Positions 8,517 through 16,857 of a stretch of 50,839 nt of DNA are shown piece after piece. How positions within the stretch are numbered: position 1 is the stretch's first letter; every line of letters begins with the position of its first letter. The translations under genes were made by a program, and so were the position numbers. The notes beneath the pieces were generated by a model that was given only the letters and a program-made list of their open reading frames with translations, did no database searches and was not told the DNA's origin. Source of the DNA: CAZGUX01 sp046160045 (GTDB taxonomy: Bacteria > Acidobacteriota > Terriglobia > Bryobacterales > Bryobacteraceae); assembly GCA_046160045.1 (NCBI GenBank), contig JBJXGR010000505.1, forward strand, positions 1-50,839, read 5' to 3'.

Positions 8517-10142
8517 CTAGTAGTCCATCTCAGGACCGTGGCCGGCCGGGGCCGGAGCGGGCTTCTTCTCCGGAATCTCGGCGACCATCGCTTCGGTCGT
8601 CAGCATCAGGGATGCGATCGACGAAGCGTTCTGCAGCGCGGTACGGGTGACCTTGGTCGGGTCGATGACGCCGGCTGCGACCAGATCCTCATAGATGTCG
8701 GTTTGGGCGTTGTAGCCGAAAGACGGGCTCTTGTTCTCGCGCACCTTCTCGACAACAATGGAGCCTTCGCTGCCGGAGTTCATCACGATCTGACGCAGGG
8801 GCTCTTCGCAAGCCCGTTTGACGATGTTGGCGCCGATCTTCTCGTCGCCTTCCAGTTGCAGCGAGTTGACCGCGGTGGCCGCGCGGAGTAGGACCACGCC
8901 GCCGCCTGGAACGATGCCTTCCTCGACTGCCGCGCGAGTGGCGTGCAGGGCGTCCTCGACACGAGCCTTCTTTTCCTTCATTTCGGTCTCGGTCGCCGCG
9001 CCGACTTTGATCACGGCCACGCCGCCCGCCAGCTTGGCCAGCCGCTCCTGCAGCTTTTCGCGATCGTAGTCCGAGGTGGTCTCGTCGATCTGCATGCGGA
9101 GCTGTTTGATGCGGCCTTCGATCGCCTTCTGCGAACCGTTGCCGTCGATGATGGTCGTGTTGTCCTTATCGACCACAACCCGCTTGGCGCGGCCCATGTC
9201 TTCCAGGCGGACGCCTTCCAGCTTGATGCCCGTCTCTTCCATGATGGCCTTGCCACCAGTGAGGATGCCAATGTCCTCCATCATGGCTTTGCGGCGGTCG
9301 CCGAAGCCGGGCGCCTTCACGGCGCAGGCATTCAGCGTGCCCCTGAGCTTGTTGACGACGAGAGTGGCCAGCGCTTCGCCTTCCACTTCCTCGGCGATGA
9401 CCAGCAGCGGCTTGCCGGCGCGTGCGATCTGCTCGAGCAGCGGCAGCAGGTCCTTCATGTTGCTGATCTTTTTCTCGTGGATCAGGATGTAGGGATCCTC
9501 CACCACGCACTCCATGCGGTCCGCGTCCGAAACGAAGTAAGGCGACAGATACCCGCGGTCGAACTGCATGCCTTCCACGGTCTGCAATTCCGTGGTCATC
9601 GTCTTCGACTCTTCGACAGTGATGACGCCGTCCTTGCCGACCTTCTTCATCGCCTCCGCGATGATGTTGCCGATGGTAGAGTCGCTGTTGGCGGAAATCG
9701 TGCCAACCTGCGCGATCATCTCACCGGATACCGGCTTGGAGAACGTCTTCACCTCGTTGACCACCGCTTCCACGGCCTTCTCGATGCCGCGCTTCAGCGC
9801 CATCGGATTGGCCCCGGCGGCCACGGCCTTCACGCCCTCGCGGAAGATCGCCTGCGCCAGAATGGTTGCGGTCGTGGTGCCGTCGCCGGCGACGTCGGAC
9901 GTCTTCGACGCGACTTCGCGCACCATCTGCGCGCCCATGTTTTCGATCGGATCCTTGAGCTCGATTTCCTTCGCCACAGTCACGCCGTCTTTGGTGATGT
10001 TCGGACCACCGAACTTTTTCTCCAGAACGACATTGCGGCCCTTCGGGCCGAGGGTCACCTTCACGGCATCGGCGAGCTGATTGACGCCACGCAGGATCGC
10101 CTGACGCGCATTCTCGCTGTAAATAATCTGCTTACCAGGCAT
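8517..10142 (-). CDS. groEL: chaperonin GroEL (Hsp60)
   Basis: This 541-residue chaperonin subunit forms the double-ring ATP-driven folding machine with GroES. It begins MPGKQIIYSENARQAILRGV, has the ATP-binding VTLGPKGRNVVLEK and DGTTTATILA motifs and the equatorial GIVPGGGVVLLRA region. ATG 10142 is preceded by AGGAG; an in-frame start 39 bases upstream adds nothing conserved. The C terminus ends APAGHGPEMDY and lacks the long GGM repeat that lines the cavity in many GroELs. It is second in the CIRCE-controlled groESL operon, 69 bases after groES. Confidence 0.97.
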   Translation of the reverse strand: MPGKQIIYSENARQAILRGVNQLADAVKVTLGPKGRNVVLEKKFGGPNITKDGVTVAKEIELKDPIENMGAQMVREVASKTSDVAGDGTTTATILAQAIFREGVKAVAAGANPMALKRGIEKAVEAVVNEVKTFSKPVSGEMIAQVGTISANSDSTIGNIIAEAMKKVGKDGVITVEESKTMTTELQTVEGMQFDRGYLSPYFVSDADRMECVVEDPYILIHEKKISNMKDLLPLLEQIARAGKPLLVIAEEVEGEALATLVVNKLRGTLNACAVKAPGFGDRRKAMMEDIGILTGGKAIMEETGIKLEGVRLEDMGRAKRVVVDKDNTTIIDGNGSQKAIEGRIKQLRMQIDETTSDYDREKLQERLAKLAGGVAVIKVGAATETEMKEKKARVEDALHATRAAVEEGIVPGGGVVLLRAATAVNSLQLEGDEKIGANIVKRACEEPLRQIVMNSGSEGSIVVEKVRENKSPSFGYNAQTDIYEDLVAAGVIDPTKVTRTALQNASSIASLMLTTEAMVAEIPEKKPAPAPAGHGPEMDY

Positions 10143-10211
10143 TGCTTTTTCTTCTCCTGATGCTAAGAACTTTTTGTACAACTATTCCGGTACGGACGGC
10201 GAGCCCGAAGG

Positions 10212-10517
10212 CTACGCGCCGACGGCAACCGGGGACAGAATGCCAAGGACTTCATCCTCGCGCATGATCAAGTATTCCTGGCCGTCGATCTTGATGTCGC
10301 TGCCGGAATACTTACCAAAGAGGATGCGGTCGCCAACTTTCACCTCGAGGGGTACCAGCTTTCCGTCTTCCAGGCGCTTGCCATGGCCAACGGCAACAAC
10401 TTCGGCTTCTTGCGGTTTCTCTTTCGCGGAGTCAGGAATGATGATCCCGCCACGGACGGTTTCCTGCTCTTCGATCCGCTTCACCACGATCCGGTCGTAT
10501 AGCGGGCGAATGTTCAT
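10212..10517 (-). CDS. groES: co-chaperonin GroES (Hsp10)
   Basis: This 101-residue lid of the GroEL chamber starts MNIRPLYDRIVVKRIEEQE. It has the mobile loop TVRGGIIIPDSAKEKP (about 20-35), which contacts GroEL, and the usual LVPLEVKVGDRILFGKYSG core. ATG 10517 is preceded by GGAGGAAAG at 10525-10533. The longer open frame to 10595 runs through the leader and is not coding. It is transcribed from a promoter that overlaps the CIRCE element. Confidence 0.97.
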   Translation of the reverse strand: MNIRPLYDRIVVKRIEEQETVRGGIIIPDSAKEKPQEAEVVAVGHGKRLEDGKLVPLEVKVGDRILFGKYSGSDIKIDGQEYLIMREDEVLGILSPVAVGA

Positions 10518-10604
10518 CGAAGTTCTTTCCTCCAAACTAATGTGATTTATGGATACTTCTGGACGCGGTTCGCGGCCGGCTGGCCCCAAACCCACCGTCT
10601 ATTA

Positions 10605-10631
10605 TTAGCACACTCCCTGGAGGAGTGCCAA
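10605..10631 (-). promoter_or_regulatory. CIRCE operator (HrcA site) and groESL promoter region
   Basis: Read on the minus strand the site is TTGGCACTC, nine spacer bases, GTGTGCTAA. This is the CIRCE inverted repeat (TTAGCACTC-N9-GAGTGCTAA) with one change in each arm. HrcA binds this element to repress groE at normal temperature. TTGGCA in the first arm and TAATAA just past the second (18-base spacing, preceded by TG) could be the -35 and -10, so repressor and polymerase would compete. It lies 88 bases upstream of the groES ATG. No hrcA gene is in the window. Confidence 0.88.
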
Positions 10632-10729
10632 AACTTCTTTGTAACTGATTGACGACAAGACATTTCTGGCTCTTGACAGAGATTGACCGCCGCGCGCCCG
10701 TGAGACGGAACCTGTTACCGCACAGGTTC

Positions 10730-12077
10730 TTAGCGCGGTTTGGTGTTGCCTGTCATCTGACGCAGCCACGTCAACGCAGAATTCATCAGTTGCTCCCCCG
10801 CCCCGGCGGAGGCAGGCGCCTCGCTGGCCCGAGCCCCATATCCGCCCTCTTCCATGGCTTCCTTTGTAGGGAAATACTGGTGGTAGCCGTTTGCCAGGCC
10901 GCAAAAGAACACCGGCCGGACCGGGGAGCGCTCCTTCAGGCGAAGCGCATGCGCCGCGAACACTTCGCCCGAGACCCCTGCGAAGGCTATGTTCCGGTTC
11001 AGCAGCGCCACGGTCAATCGGGGACGAATTCCTTCCGCGTACTCGTCCACGTAGTTCTCGACGAGTTCCGGGAAAAACGCGCGCGCGAAAATGAACCGGA
11101 TAATCGGGTTGCACAGGTTTTCGCGGGCGTGATAGAGATCGACGATCTGTGTCGCGCCGGGGAAGTGCTGGTCGGCCTGATTCCAGATCCATTCCGAGCC
11201 ATCGCCCAGTACCACCTTCTTTTCTGCGCGGCTCCAACCCCGCTTCCAGGCTTCCAGATAGATCCGCTTTCCGAACTGCTCGGCGGTTTCAATCGCGCCC
11301 GTGTAGGTGGTCGAATCCGGGTCGCGGATCGGATAACCCTCCGCATCCCAGGTGGTCTGGGTGAACACGCATCCTAGCTTGACCTCGCGCGTGTGCGCCG
11401 GTTCTCCCTCCCTTTTGCCGGCTCGTCCCTCGGTCTCCTTTCTCACCACCGGCACTCCCGTGCCATCCATGAGCACATAGAGAATCGGAACCGGTTCTCC
11501 CACGACCATTGGCAGGTCCAACTGCATGGCGCGCTGAATCTCCGTCTCCTCGCGTGCGGCGATGTCCTCACCAATGGACTCTGCCGTCCGCTCCAAGGAT
11601 TTGGTGGTCACCTCCAGATCAGCCAGCAGTTTCATTTGCTGGCGCCCGTGATCGAAGGGGGCCTGCTGACCGACCACCGCCTGCATGCGGCGCACTCCGG
11701 CAGAGAACTCCGTGTTTGCGATATCCAGTTCGACATCGGCCGGGAACTGACCGCTATGGCAGTGCGGGCACAGATAGTAAGGACGCGACACTTCCACTTT
11801 CCCCACCGCGGTGAGGACCGTCTTCGAGCGCAACTCCCGGTAATGAGCCTGGTGGCCGCAGGCACAAGGGAGGGCCCGCTCGCTCGGCGGCCGGGACTGG
11901 AAACTGCAGCAGTTCGGTTAGCGCCGCAGCTCCGGCGTGATGCATGGCCGAGCGCACAGCCATCTCGATGGCTTCCAGATCGAGACGGTCCGTCTTGTGG
12001 CGACCATTGAAAATCACGCGTAACAGTTGGTCTACTTCGCGCGCGACTTCCTGTTGGATGGTTTCGACCGTTTTTTT
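10730..12077 (-). pseudogene. ISKra4-family transposase, frameshifted
   Basis: The N-terminal part is read in one frame from the slippery site (TVETIQQEVAREVDQLLRVI, then DLEAIEMAVRSAMHHAGA) to about 11880. The rest continues in the +1 frame (PCACGHQAHYRELRSK, then TAVGKVEVSRPYYLCPHC) to the stop at 10730. The catalytic half carries LYVLMDGTGVPVVRKETEGR, DPDSTTYTGAIE, KKVVLGDGSEWIWN and QIVDLYHARE, the DD(D/E) landmarks of this family. The break falls in a GGGCCC stretch at about 11872-11877, where one extra base is enough to explain it. Transposition in cis is therefore unlikely unless the indel is an assembly error. Confidence 0.8.
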
Positions 12078-12430
12078 TCCTGCGGCGTCAGGGTCTCCTC
12101 GACCGGGCGCAAGCGGCAGACCTGCTCGCTGACTTCCACCAGTTCCCGGCCCAGTTGCTGATAGTGACGAAACTCGGCGATCTCCTGCTCGGCCTTGCGC
12201 ACCGCCGCTGGCGTTGGCAAGGCCTCTGTGACGGTCTTGCCGTGCCACTTGTAGGTGAGACGCAAGGTGGGTCCGTGACCGGGGTCATCGGAATGCGCAC
12301 AGTGGCAATTGGGTTTACCACACCGCCATACGGCACCGACGATGGAACCGGGACGCATATCTTGAAGGGCAGCCAGGGATCGGAGCAATTCCGCCCGGCG
12401 GGTTTGCAGATGGGAGAGCGGTTCGGACAT
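12032..12430 (-). CDS. DUF6788 leader protein of the insertion sequence
   Basis: This 132-residue protein (MSEPLSHLQTRRAELLRSLA) has a DUF6788 core: RPGSIVGAVWRCGKPNCHCA followed by DPGHGPTLRLTYKW and a helical C-terminal half (FRHYQQLGRELVEVSEQVCRLRP). The cysteine pair GKPNCHC suggests a small zinc or DNA-contact site. ATG 12430 has GGAG seven bases upstream. It ends shortly after an A8 tract where a -1 slip would fuse it to the transposase, as happens in several IS families. It resembles proteins that travel with ISKra4-like transposases and is not a host gene. Confidence 0.7.
   Translation of the reverse strand: MSEPLSHLQTRRAELLRSLAALQDMRPGSIVGAVWRCGKPNCHCAHSDDPGHGPTLRLTYKWHGKTVTEALPTPAAVRKAEQEIAEFRHYQQLGRELVEVSEQVCRLRPVEETLTPQEKKRSKPSNRKSRAK
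12071..12078 (-). promoter_or_regulatory. A8 slippery site for -1 ribosomal frameshifting
   Basis: On the minus strand GAA AAA AAA CGG is read in the DUF6788 frame. The heptamer A AAA AAA sits in the canonical X XXY YYZ phase. Slipping back one base gives ACG GTC GAA, the first codons of the transposase frame (TVETIQQE). This is how many insertion sequences make a fusion transposase. Confidence 0.65.
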
Positions 12431-12439
12431 GGGCTCCTT

Positions 12440-12464
12440 TCTAGAAGTAGTATATACTTCTAGA
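12440..12464. repeat. 9-bp inverted repeat in the IS leader
   Basis: Arms TCTAGAAGT and ACTTCTAGA are separated by seven bases and lie just upstream of the ribosome-binding site of the DUF6788 gene. It could be an operator, or a hairpin that blocks translation from outside transcripts. The role is not known. Confidence 0.6.
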
Positions 12465-12667
12465 TACTGCACTACAACACAGCCCAGCCCTCCTTCGCCA
12501 CTTCTACGTCGCACACCCCTCCGCCCTTGCCCTCGCCAATAAACGCGGGGACACAATATAACATCGGCACTCCTGGCCCAAATCGACGCGCGGCCGAACC
12601 CAACGGTCCTGTTTGAGAGGATCTGTTGGCTTTCTCCGGGGCCCGGCCTCACCCAGGCCTAACCCCA

Positions 12668-12701
12668 AAAAGAAGGGCGGCCGCAAACGGCCGCCCTTCT
12701 G
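12668..12701 (-). terminator. rho-independent terminator after the OmpA/PKD gene
   Basis: A perfect 13-bp GC-rich stem (12672-12684 with 12689-12701, four-base loop) is followed on the minus strand by TTTTGGGG. It lies 23 bases past the stop of the large minus-strand gene. Confidence 0.85.
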
Positions 12702-12723
12702 GTTCGCCGGAGATCCGTTCGTT

Positions 12724-15700
12724 CTACGGATCCTGGAAGGTCACCCGGGTAAATGCTGACGAAGAGGCTCCCTTATTATCCCGAACCACGAGTTCGAAGA
12801 TATAGGTGCCCCACGACGGCATCTTGATCACCGGTTTCACCGTGTCCGCGCCGGAGATCTCCGGATTGCGCGGGCCCAGCGCTGACTTGGGATCGGGTTG
12901 CATTTCGACCAGCCGCCACGAGTACGTGATGGGGTCGGAATCGGGATCGAACGAACGCGAGCCGTCCAGCAAGGTGTAGTTGCGGTAGATCAACTGGTCT
13001 GGACCCGCGTCGGCGATCGGCGGCCGGTTGGTCACCGGAGCCGGAACCACCTTGACCAGCACGAAGGCACTGGCCTGGGACCGTTTTCCGTACGCCAGCA
13101 GGGTGAAGCTGACGTCGGAGGTCGGGTTGATGGTGACGCTGCCGTTGGGCTGGACCGCGCCCACGCCGGTGATCGTCACATCGGTTGCGTTGGTGGTGCT
13201 CCACTTGAGCGTCACCGGTTTGCCCAGAACCACGGTTGGCGGGTCGGCCACGAAGTCCAGGATCTTGACCGGTGTGATCACGCCGACGACGACGGAGGCG
13301 CTGACTTCGCCAGCCGCGCTGCGAGCGGTGATCGTGTAGGTTGTGTTCTGCTGCGGGCTGACGGTGGAGGTACCCTGCGGTTCCACTTTCCCGATGCCCG
13401 TGATGGACACGTCCGTCGAGCCTTCTACCTGCCAGACCAGTGAAGCCTGCTCGGTGGGCAGGATCTCGGTAGGCGTGGCCGAGAAACGGATGATGCGAGG
13501 CAAGCCAGGCTGTACAACCTGGACAGTCGCGGTGGTCGAGACCGTGCGGCCGAAGCGGTCGCGAGCGGTCAGCGTGTAGGTCGTGGTCTGTGCCGGCGAA
13601 ACCGTGGTCGAGCCGCTCGGGCGGACCGCGCCGATCCCGGAGATTTCCACCGTCTCGGCGTTCTCGGTTTCCCAACCCAGCGTAGCGACTTCGCCAGGGT
13701 TCAATGTTGCCGGCGTGGCGAGGAAGCGGAGGATCCGTCCCTCCGGCCGGTCGACGGTGATGACGATCGTCTCGGTCGCGGAACTGCCATCGCGGCCTCG
13801 AGCGGTCAAGACATAATTCGTCGTCTGGTCGAGTCGGACCACGGAGTTGCCGTTCGCCTGGACGCGGCCCAGGCCTGTGATGTCGACAGTATCGGCGTTG
13901 TCCACCTGCCAGACGAGGGTCGTGGTCTCGCCTGCCTTGATGTTGGTGGGCTGTGCCTGGAAGCGGGCAATCCGCACCTGCGGATTGCGGCGGCTGGTGA
14001 CCGTCACCTTGGCGCTGCTCTGTAATCCGCCCGGATCGCGAACCGTCAAGCGGAACGAGTAGATCGAATCCTCGGCGGCGGTGAAGGTCGCCCGGTTGGT
14101 GTTGGCGCCGGTGAGCGAGACGGACGGGCCGGCGATCTGCTGCCAGGTGAAGGTGAGCGCATCGCCATCCGGATCGTACGACGCTGAACCGTCCAGCGTG
14201 ACGCTGCCTGCGTTGGTGACCAGATCCGGACCGGCATCGGCGACCGGCGTGCTGTTGCCGACGCGGCGGGTCAGGACTTCGTAACGGACGCGCGGGACAT
14301 CCACGGGAACCGGTCCCTTGGTCTCGCCGTAGCCCTTCGGGCTAAGCCAGTTGCCGAACTGGAGACCGAACACCACCCGCCCGCTGTTGGCGGAGGTGAC
14401 GAGGGTCTCGTTTAGCCCGGCTTCGACCGTGAAGGCAATGCCCGGACGGATGGGTTGCACCAGGCGAACCATGCCGCCGGGGGCATTCGATCGCGAGGTC
14501 ATCTGGAGGAAGCCCAGGTTGCCTTCGAGCCATGCGTCCTTCCAGAGGCCGAACGCAGTGCTGCCGCCGTATTGGTTGACGATCCTCAAGTAGGTCTCGG
14601 TCCAGGAATTGGGTCCGAGCGTGGCCCTGTTGACGACCGCATTGTTGAGGAAGCCGTGGGTGGCAAAGCCGCCCACACGGCCGCGGGGAAAGATGTAGTC
14701 GAGCGTGAACGCAGCCTGGCCGAGTGCCCCACCCTTCTGATACTGGCTGAGGTTCACGTATTTGAAGCTGGCAAAAGTGCCGGCTTGCACGTTACCGAAG
14801 CGATTGACCAAACCGAGGTCGAACTGGCCTTCCTGCCGGCCCTCGATGCGGTTGGCGCCGCGGTAGTACATGTATTCGCCTTGCGCCTGGAGGGCATGCC
14901 GTTCGCCAAAGGTCCCAAAATAGCGTCCGTTGCCGCTCACGCTGAGGTTCCCGTACGTGGTGGGGCCCAGGTTGATGGTGCCGATGGAGAATTTCTTGCT
15001 CTTGACCTGCTGGGCCTCAGCGTCATCGATGGCTTTCTTTGTGATTTCGGCGACCTGTCCGGCCGTCAGGGGCTTGGGCAGATCTTCCGGCTTCAATTTG
15101 TTCGCATTCATCTGGTCGCGCAGAGCGGCCATGTCGGACTTCAGCCGGTCGTTCTCGCCCTTCAGGTCGCGAATTGCGGCGAGAATCTCGTCGAGCTTGT
15201 CCAGCCTCTTAAGGATGGCGCTGCAACACTCTTCCAGTTTCTTCAGCCGGTCGTCCAGAGACGGGATGACATCGCTGATCCCGCCCGCGGCGATGGTCCG
15301 GCCGTTGGCATCGGTAACCGTCAGCACAACACGGCGGTTGATGAAACGGCCTTCCCTGTCGGTGTTCGGGACAGAAGGAACTCGCTTCCCTTGTCCGGAT
15401 ATGGTGAGCTGACCCGCGCCCGTGCCGTATTTCACCAAAAAGCTCTTGACGGCGTTCGCGCGCGCCAAAGCGAGCTTTTCGTTATAGTCGATCGACCCGA
15501 CGTAGTCGGTGTGGCCTTCGACTTTGACTCGATAGTCCGTATGTTGCTTGAGTATGTCCGCTAATCGCAGTAAGGAAGGATAACCGTCAGAGAGAACGTG
15601 CGAGTCGAACTCGAAGTTGATCTCCTCCCAGTCATCCTTAGTCGCCTTGGTCTCATTGCCTTGGGCTGAGAGGCAAGCGGCCAGCAGCAGGCCGAGTGCG

Positions 15701-15729
15701 ATCAGCGACGCCCAGCGTCGCAAGTTCAT
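12724..15729 (-). CDS. OmpA-domain lipoprotein with beta-rich, PKD and Ig-like repeats
   Basis: This is a 1001-residue exported protein. ATG 15729 follows GAGGAGCAC. The N terminus is a lipoprotein signal (LLLAAC, lipid Cys19). Residues 35-140 are an OmpA-type peptidoglycan-binding domain (INFEFDSHVLSDGY, VEGHTDYVGS, NRRV). Residues 155-210 form a coiled coil (LDDRLKKLEECC onward). Residues about 245-465 have alternating aromatic strands like an outer-membrane beta-barrel. A PKD domain (493-580, VADAGPDLV and DGSASYDPDGD), four Ig-like repeats of about 80 residues (586, 663, 743, 821) and a second PKD domain (902-1001) follow. It probably anchors the envelope to peptidoglycan and presents an adhesive stalk. 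The exact function is unknown. No operon partner is seen. Confidence 0.85.
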   Translation of the reverse strand: MNLRRWASLIALGLLLAACLSAQGNETKATKDDWEEINFEFDSHVLSDGYPSLLRLADILKQHTDYRVKVEGHTDYVGSIDYNEKLALARANAVKSFLVKYGTGAGQLTISGQGKRVPSVPNTDREGRFINRRVVLTVTDANGRTIAAGGISDVIPSLDDRLKKLEECCSAILKRLDKLDEILAAIRDLKGENDRLKSDMAALRDQMNANKLKPEDLPKPLTAGQVAEITKKAIDDAEAQQVKSKKFSIGTINLGPTTYGNLSVSGNGRYFGTFGERHALQAQGEYMYYRGANRIEGRQEGQFDLGLVNRFGNVQAGTFASFKYVNLSQYQKGGALGQAAFTLDYIFPRGRVGGFATHGFLNNAVVNRATLGPNSWTETYLRIVNQYGGSTAFGLWKDAWLEGNLGFLQMTSRSNAPGGMVRLVQPIRPGIAFTVEAGLNETLVTSANSGRVVFGLQFGNWLSPKGYGETKGPVPVDVPRVRYEVLTRRVGNSTPVADAGPDLVTNAGSVTLDGSASYDPDGDALTFTWQQIAGPSVSLTGANTNRATFTAAEDSIYSFRLTVRDPGGLQSSAKVTVTSRRNPQVRIARFQAQPTNIKAGETTTLVWQVDNADTVDITGLGRVQANGNSVVRLDQTTNYVLTARGRDGSSATETIVITVDRPEGRILRFLATPATLNPGEVATLGWETENAETVEISGIGAVRPSGSTTVSPAQTTTYTLTARDRFGRTVSTTATVQVVQPGLPRIIRFSATPTEILPTEQASLVWQVEGSTDVSITGIGKVEPQGTSTVSPQQNTTYTITARSAAGEVSASVVVGVITPVKILDFVADPPTVVLGKPVTLKWSTTNATDVTITGVGAVQPNGSVTINPTSDVSFTLLAYGKRSQASAFVLVKVVPAPVTNRPPIADAGPDQLIYRNYTLLDGSRSFDPDSDPITYSWRLVEMQPDPKSALGPRNPEISGADTVKPVIKMPSWGTYIFELVVRDNKGASSSAFTRVTFQDP

Positions 15730-16366
15730 CGGTGTGCTCCTCTGTTCAGTTTGTGGGGTTGGAAGGTTGAGGCTTTCACCTTTAACATCCTCAAAACACG
15801 AGCAATTTGACTTCCAGGCTTGGCAGGGGCGGACTGCGTCTCGCACCTTACCAAGAACTCTTCCAGGATATCCCGATATCCACTCCCGTCCAAACCGTTT
15901 AAGGAGCGCTGAACGGGCCGTGCCGGCACAGAGTGGGTGGGCTCGCCCTCAAGGGTCGAGTTGGCCTAGTGGCCCACACCCCTCTTGCGGCAGCGCCAGC
16001 GAAGAGCGGATGCTGTCCAAAGGCGGCCGATCGTCGTTCTGCATACCCCTTTTTGTGATGACGTCGGGTCAATCCTCCCTGCACGAACAAGGGCCGGATC
16101 ACCCCTGGACCGAACATCCACCACGGCTCCGCCCACGGGCGGTCATCTCGCTCGGCGAGACCGAGGTCCGTAACGATATGTGGTCACGTGACCACGCATG
16201 GTCACGGCAGGACATAGTTCGCAGCGAACCAACGAGAACTAAAGTACGGCCCACTTCGGACATCCGTGGCCTGACGTCGAGCAAATTGGGACGCCGCGAG
16301 TCCCCGCGTCTTTCAACTGGCCTGCGGAAACCCTGCCAGCGACGTGCAACAATGGAAACGGCAGAC
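15730..16366. other. 637-base intergenic region without a supported gene
   Basis: Several open frames cross it on both strands, but they are high-GC artefacts with low-complexity Arg/Pro/Ser content, no ribosome-binding site and no recognisable family. It must hold promoters for the minus-strand lipoprotein gene and for the RNase P RNA. The only distinct structure is a 16-bp palindrome at 16180-16195 with an extra half-site. Confidence 0.6.
16180..16206. repeat. 16-bp perfect palindrome plus a direct half-site
   Basis: GTGGTCACGTGACCAC (16180-16195) is a perfect palindrome centred on CACGTG. TGGTCACG recurs at 16199-16206, eighteen bases after its first copy. It looks like an operator for a dimeric regulator, but no regulator is identifiable. 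It lies about 170 bases upstream of the RNase P RNA. Confidence 0.5.
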
Positions 16367-16721
16367 GCGCCGGACGGGTGGTCGCTCCCGCAAGGGGGAG
16401 GAAAGTCCGGTCTCCGCAGGGCAGCGTGCCGGCTAACGGCCGGGGGGGACCGCTCAAAGCGGTTTTTACGGAAAGTGCCACAGAAAACGTACCGCCGGGG
16501 GCAACTCCGGTAAGGGTGAAAAGGTGCGGTAAGAGCGCACCGCGGCCGGAGCAATCCGGCTGGCAGGGTAAACCCCACGTGGAGCAAGACCAAATAGGGG
16601 AGGAGGGGCGGCCCGCCCCGTTGAACTCCCGGGTAGGTCGCTAGAGCCGGGCAGCAATGTCCGGCCCAGAGGAATGACCACTGCCCGCAAGGGTACAGAA
16701 ACCGGCTTATAGTCCGGCGGT
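16367..16721 (+). ncRNA. rnpB: RNase P RNA (bacterial class A)
   Basis: This is the catalytic RNA that cuts the 5' leader from pre-tRNAs. Conserved segments appear in order: GAGGAAAGTCCGG in the P4 region, CACAGAAAACGTACCGCC, GGTAAGAGCGCACCG, AAACCCCACGTGGAGCAAG, and the 3' GTACAGAAACCGGCTTATAG, which closes P4. An 8-bp P1 helix pairs 16368-16375 with 16712-16719 and sets the approximate ends. The open reading frames that cross it are not genes. Confidence 0.95.
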
Positions 16722-16825
16722 TTGCCAGTGAGAGTCGGGTAAAAGTTTCCCTCGGTGAGTCGTTTTTGCCCAAGCGCGTGAAACCAAATCGGCTTAGCAA
16801 CGTCTCGGACGAAGGACTCCGCTGG

Positions 16826-16831
16826 TATACT
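16826..16831 (+). promoter_or_regulatory. possible extended -10 promoter for the S41-like gene
   Basis: TGGTATACT (an extended -10 of TGnTATACT type) lies 26 bases upstream of the ATG at 16858. No good -35 is seen, which an extended -10 can tolerate. Confidence 0.35.
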
Positions 16832-16857
16832 CGGGTAAGGCGGATCTAACCATCCCT

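Larger units (their letters stand above)
10709..12464 (-). mobile_element. ISKra4-family insertion sequence, probably inactive
   Basis: Two reading frames on the minus strand encode the DUF6788 leader protein and a UPF0236/ISKra4-type transposase. The right boundary I give is the 9-bp inverted repeat before the first gene, and the left is a 7-bp hairpin (709-715 and 722-728 of the 10-kb block, six-base loop) directly after the transposase stop. True terminal repeats and target duplications could not be identified, so the ends are approximate. A second, non-programmed frameshift interrupts the transposase. The element sits directly upstream of the groESL control region. Confidence 0.75.

Noticed and set aside
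10621..12574. IS ends defined by the 9-base inverted match AGGAGTGCC (10621-10629 and 12566-12574)
   Set aside because: The left copy is part of the CIRCE arm and similarity stops at nine bases; a match of this length is expected by chance in the flanks examined.
15617..16513. A 298-codon plus-strand open frame
   Set aside because: It overlaps the lipoprotein gene's start antisense and the RNase P RNA, has no ribosome-binding site and no family-like sequence; a high-GC artefact.
16099..16800. A 233-codon minus-strand open frame across rnpB
   Set aside because: It is the antisense of a structured RNA with diagnostic RNase P motifs on the plus strand.
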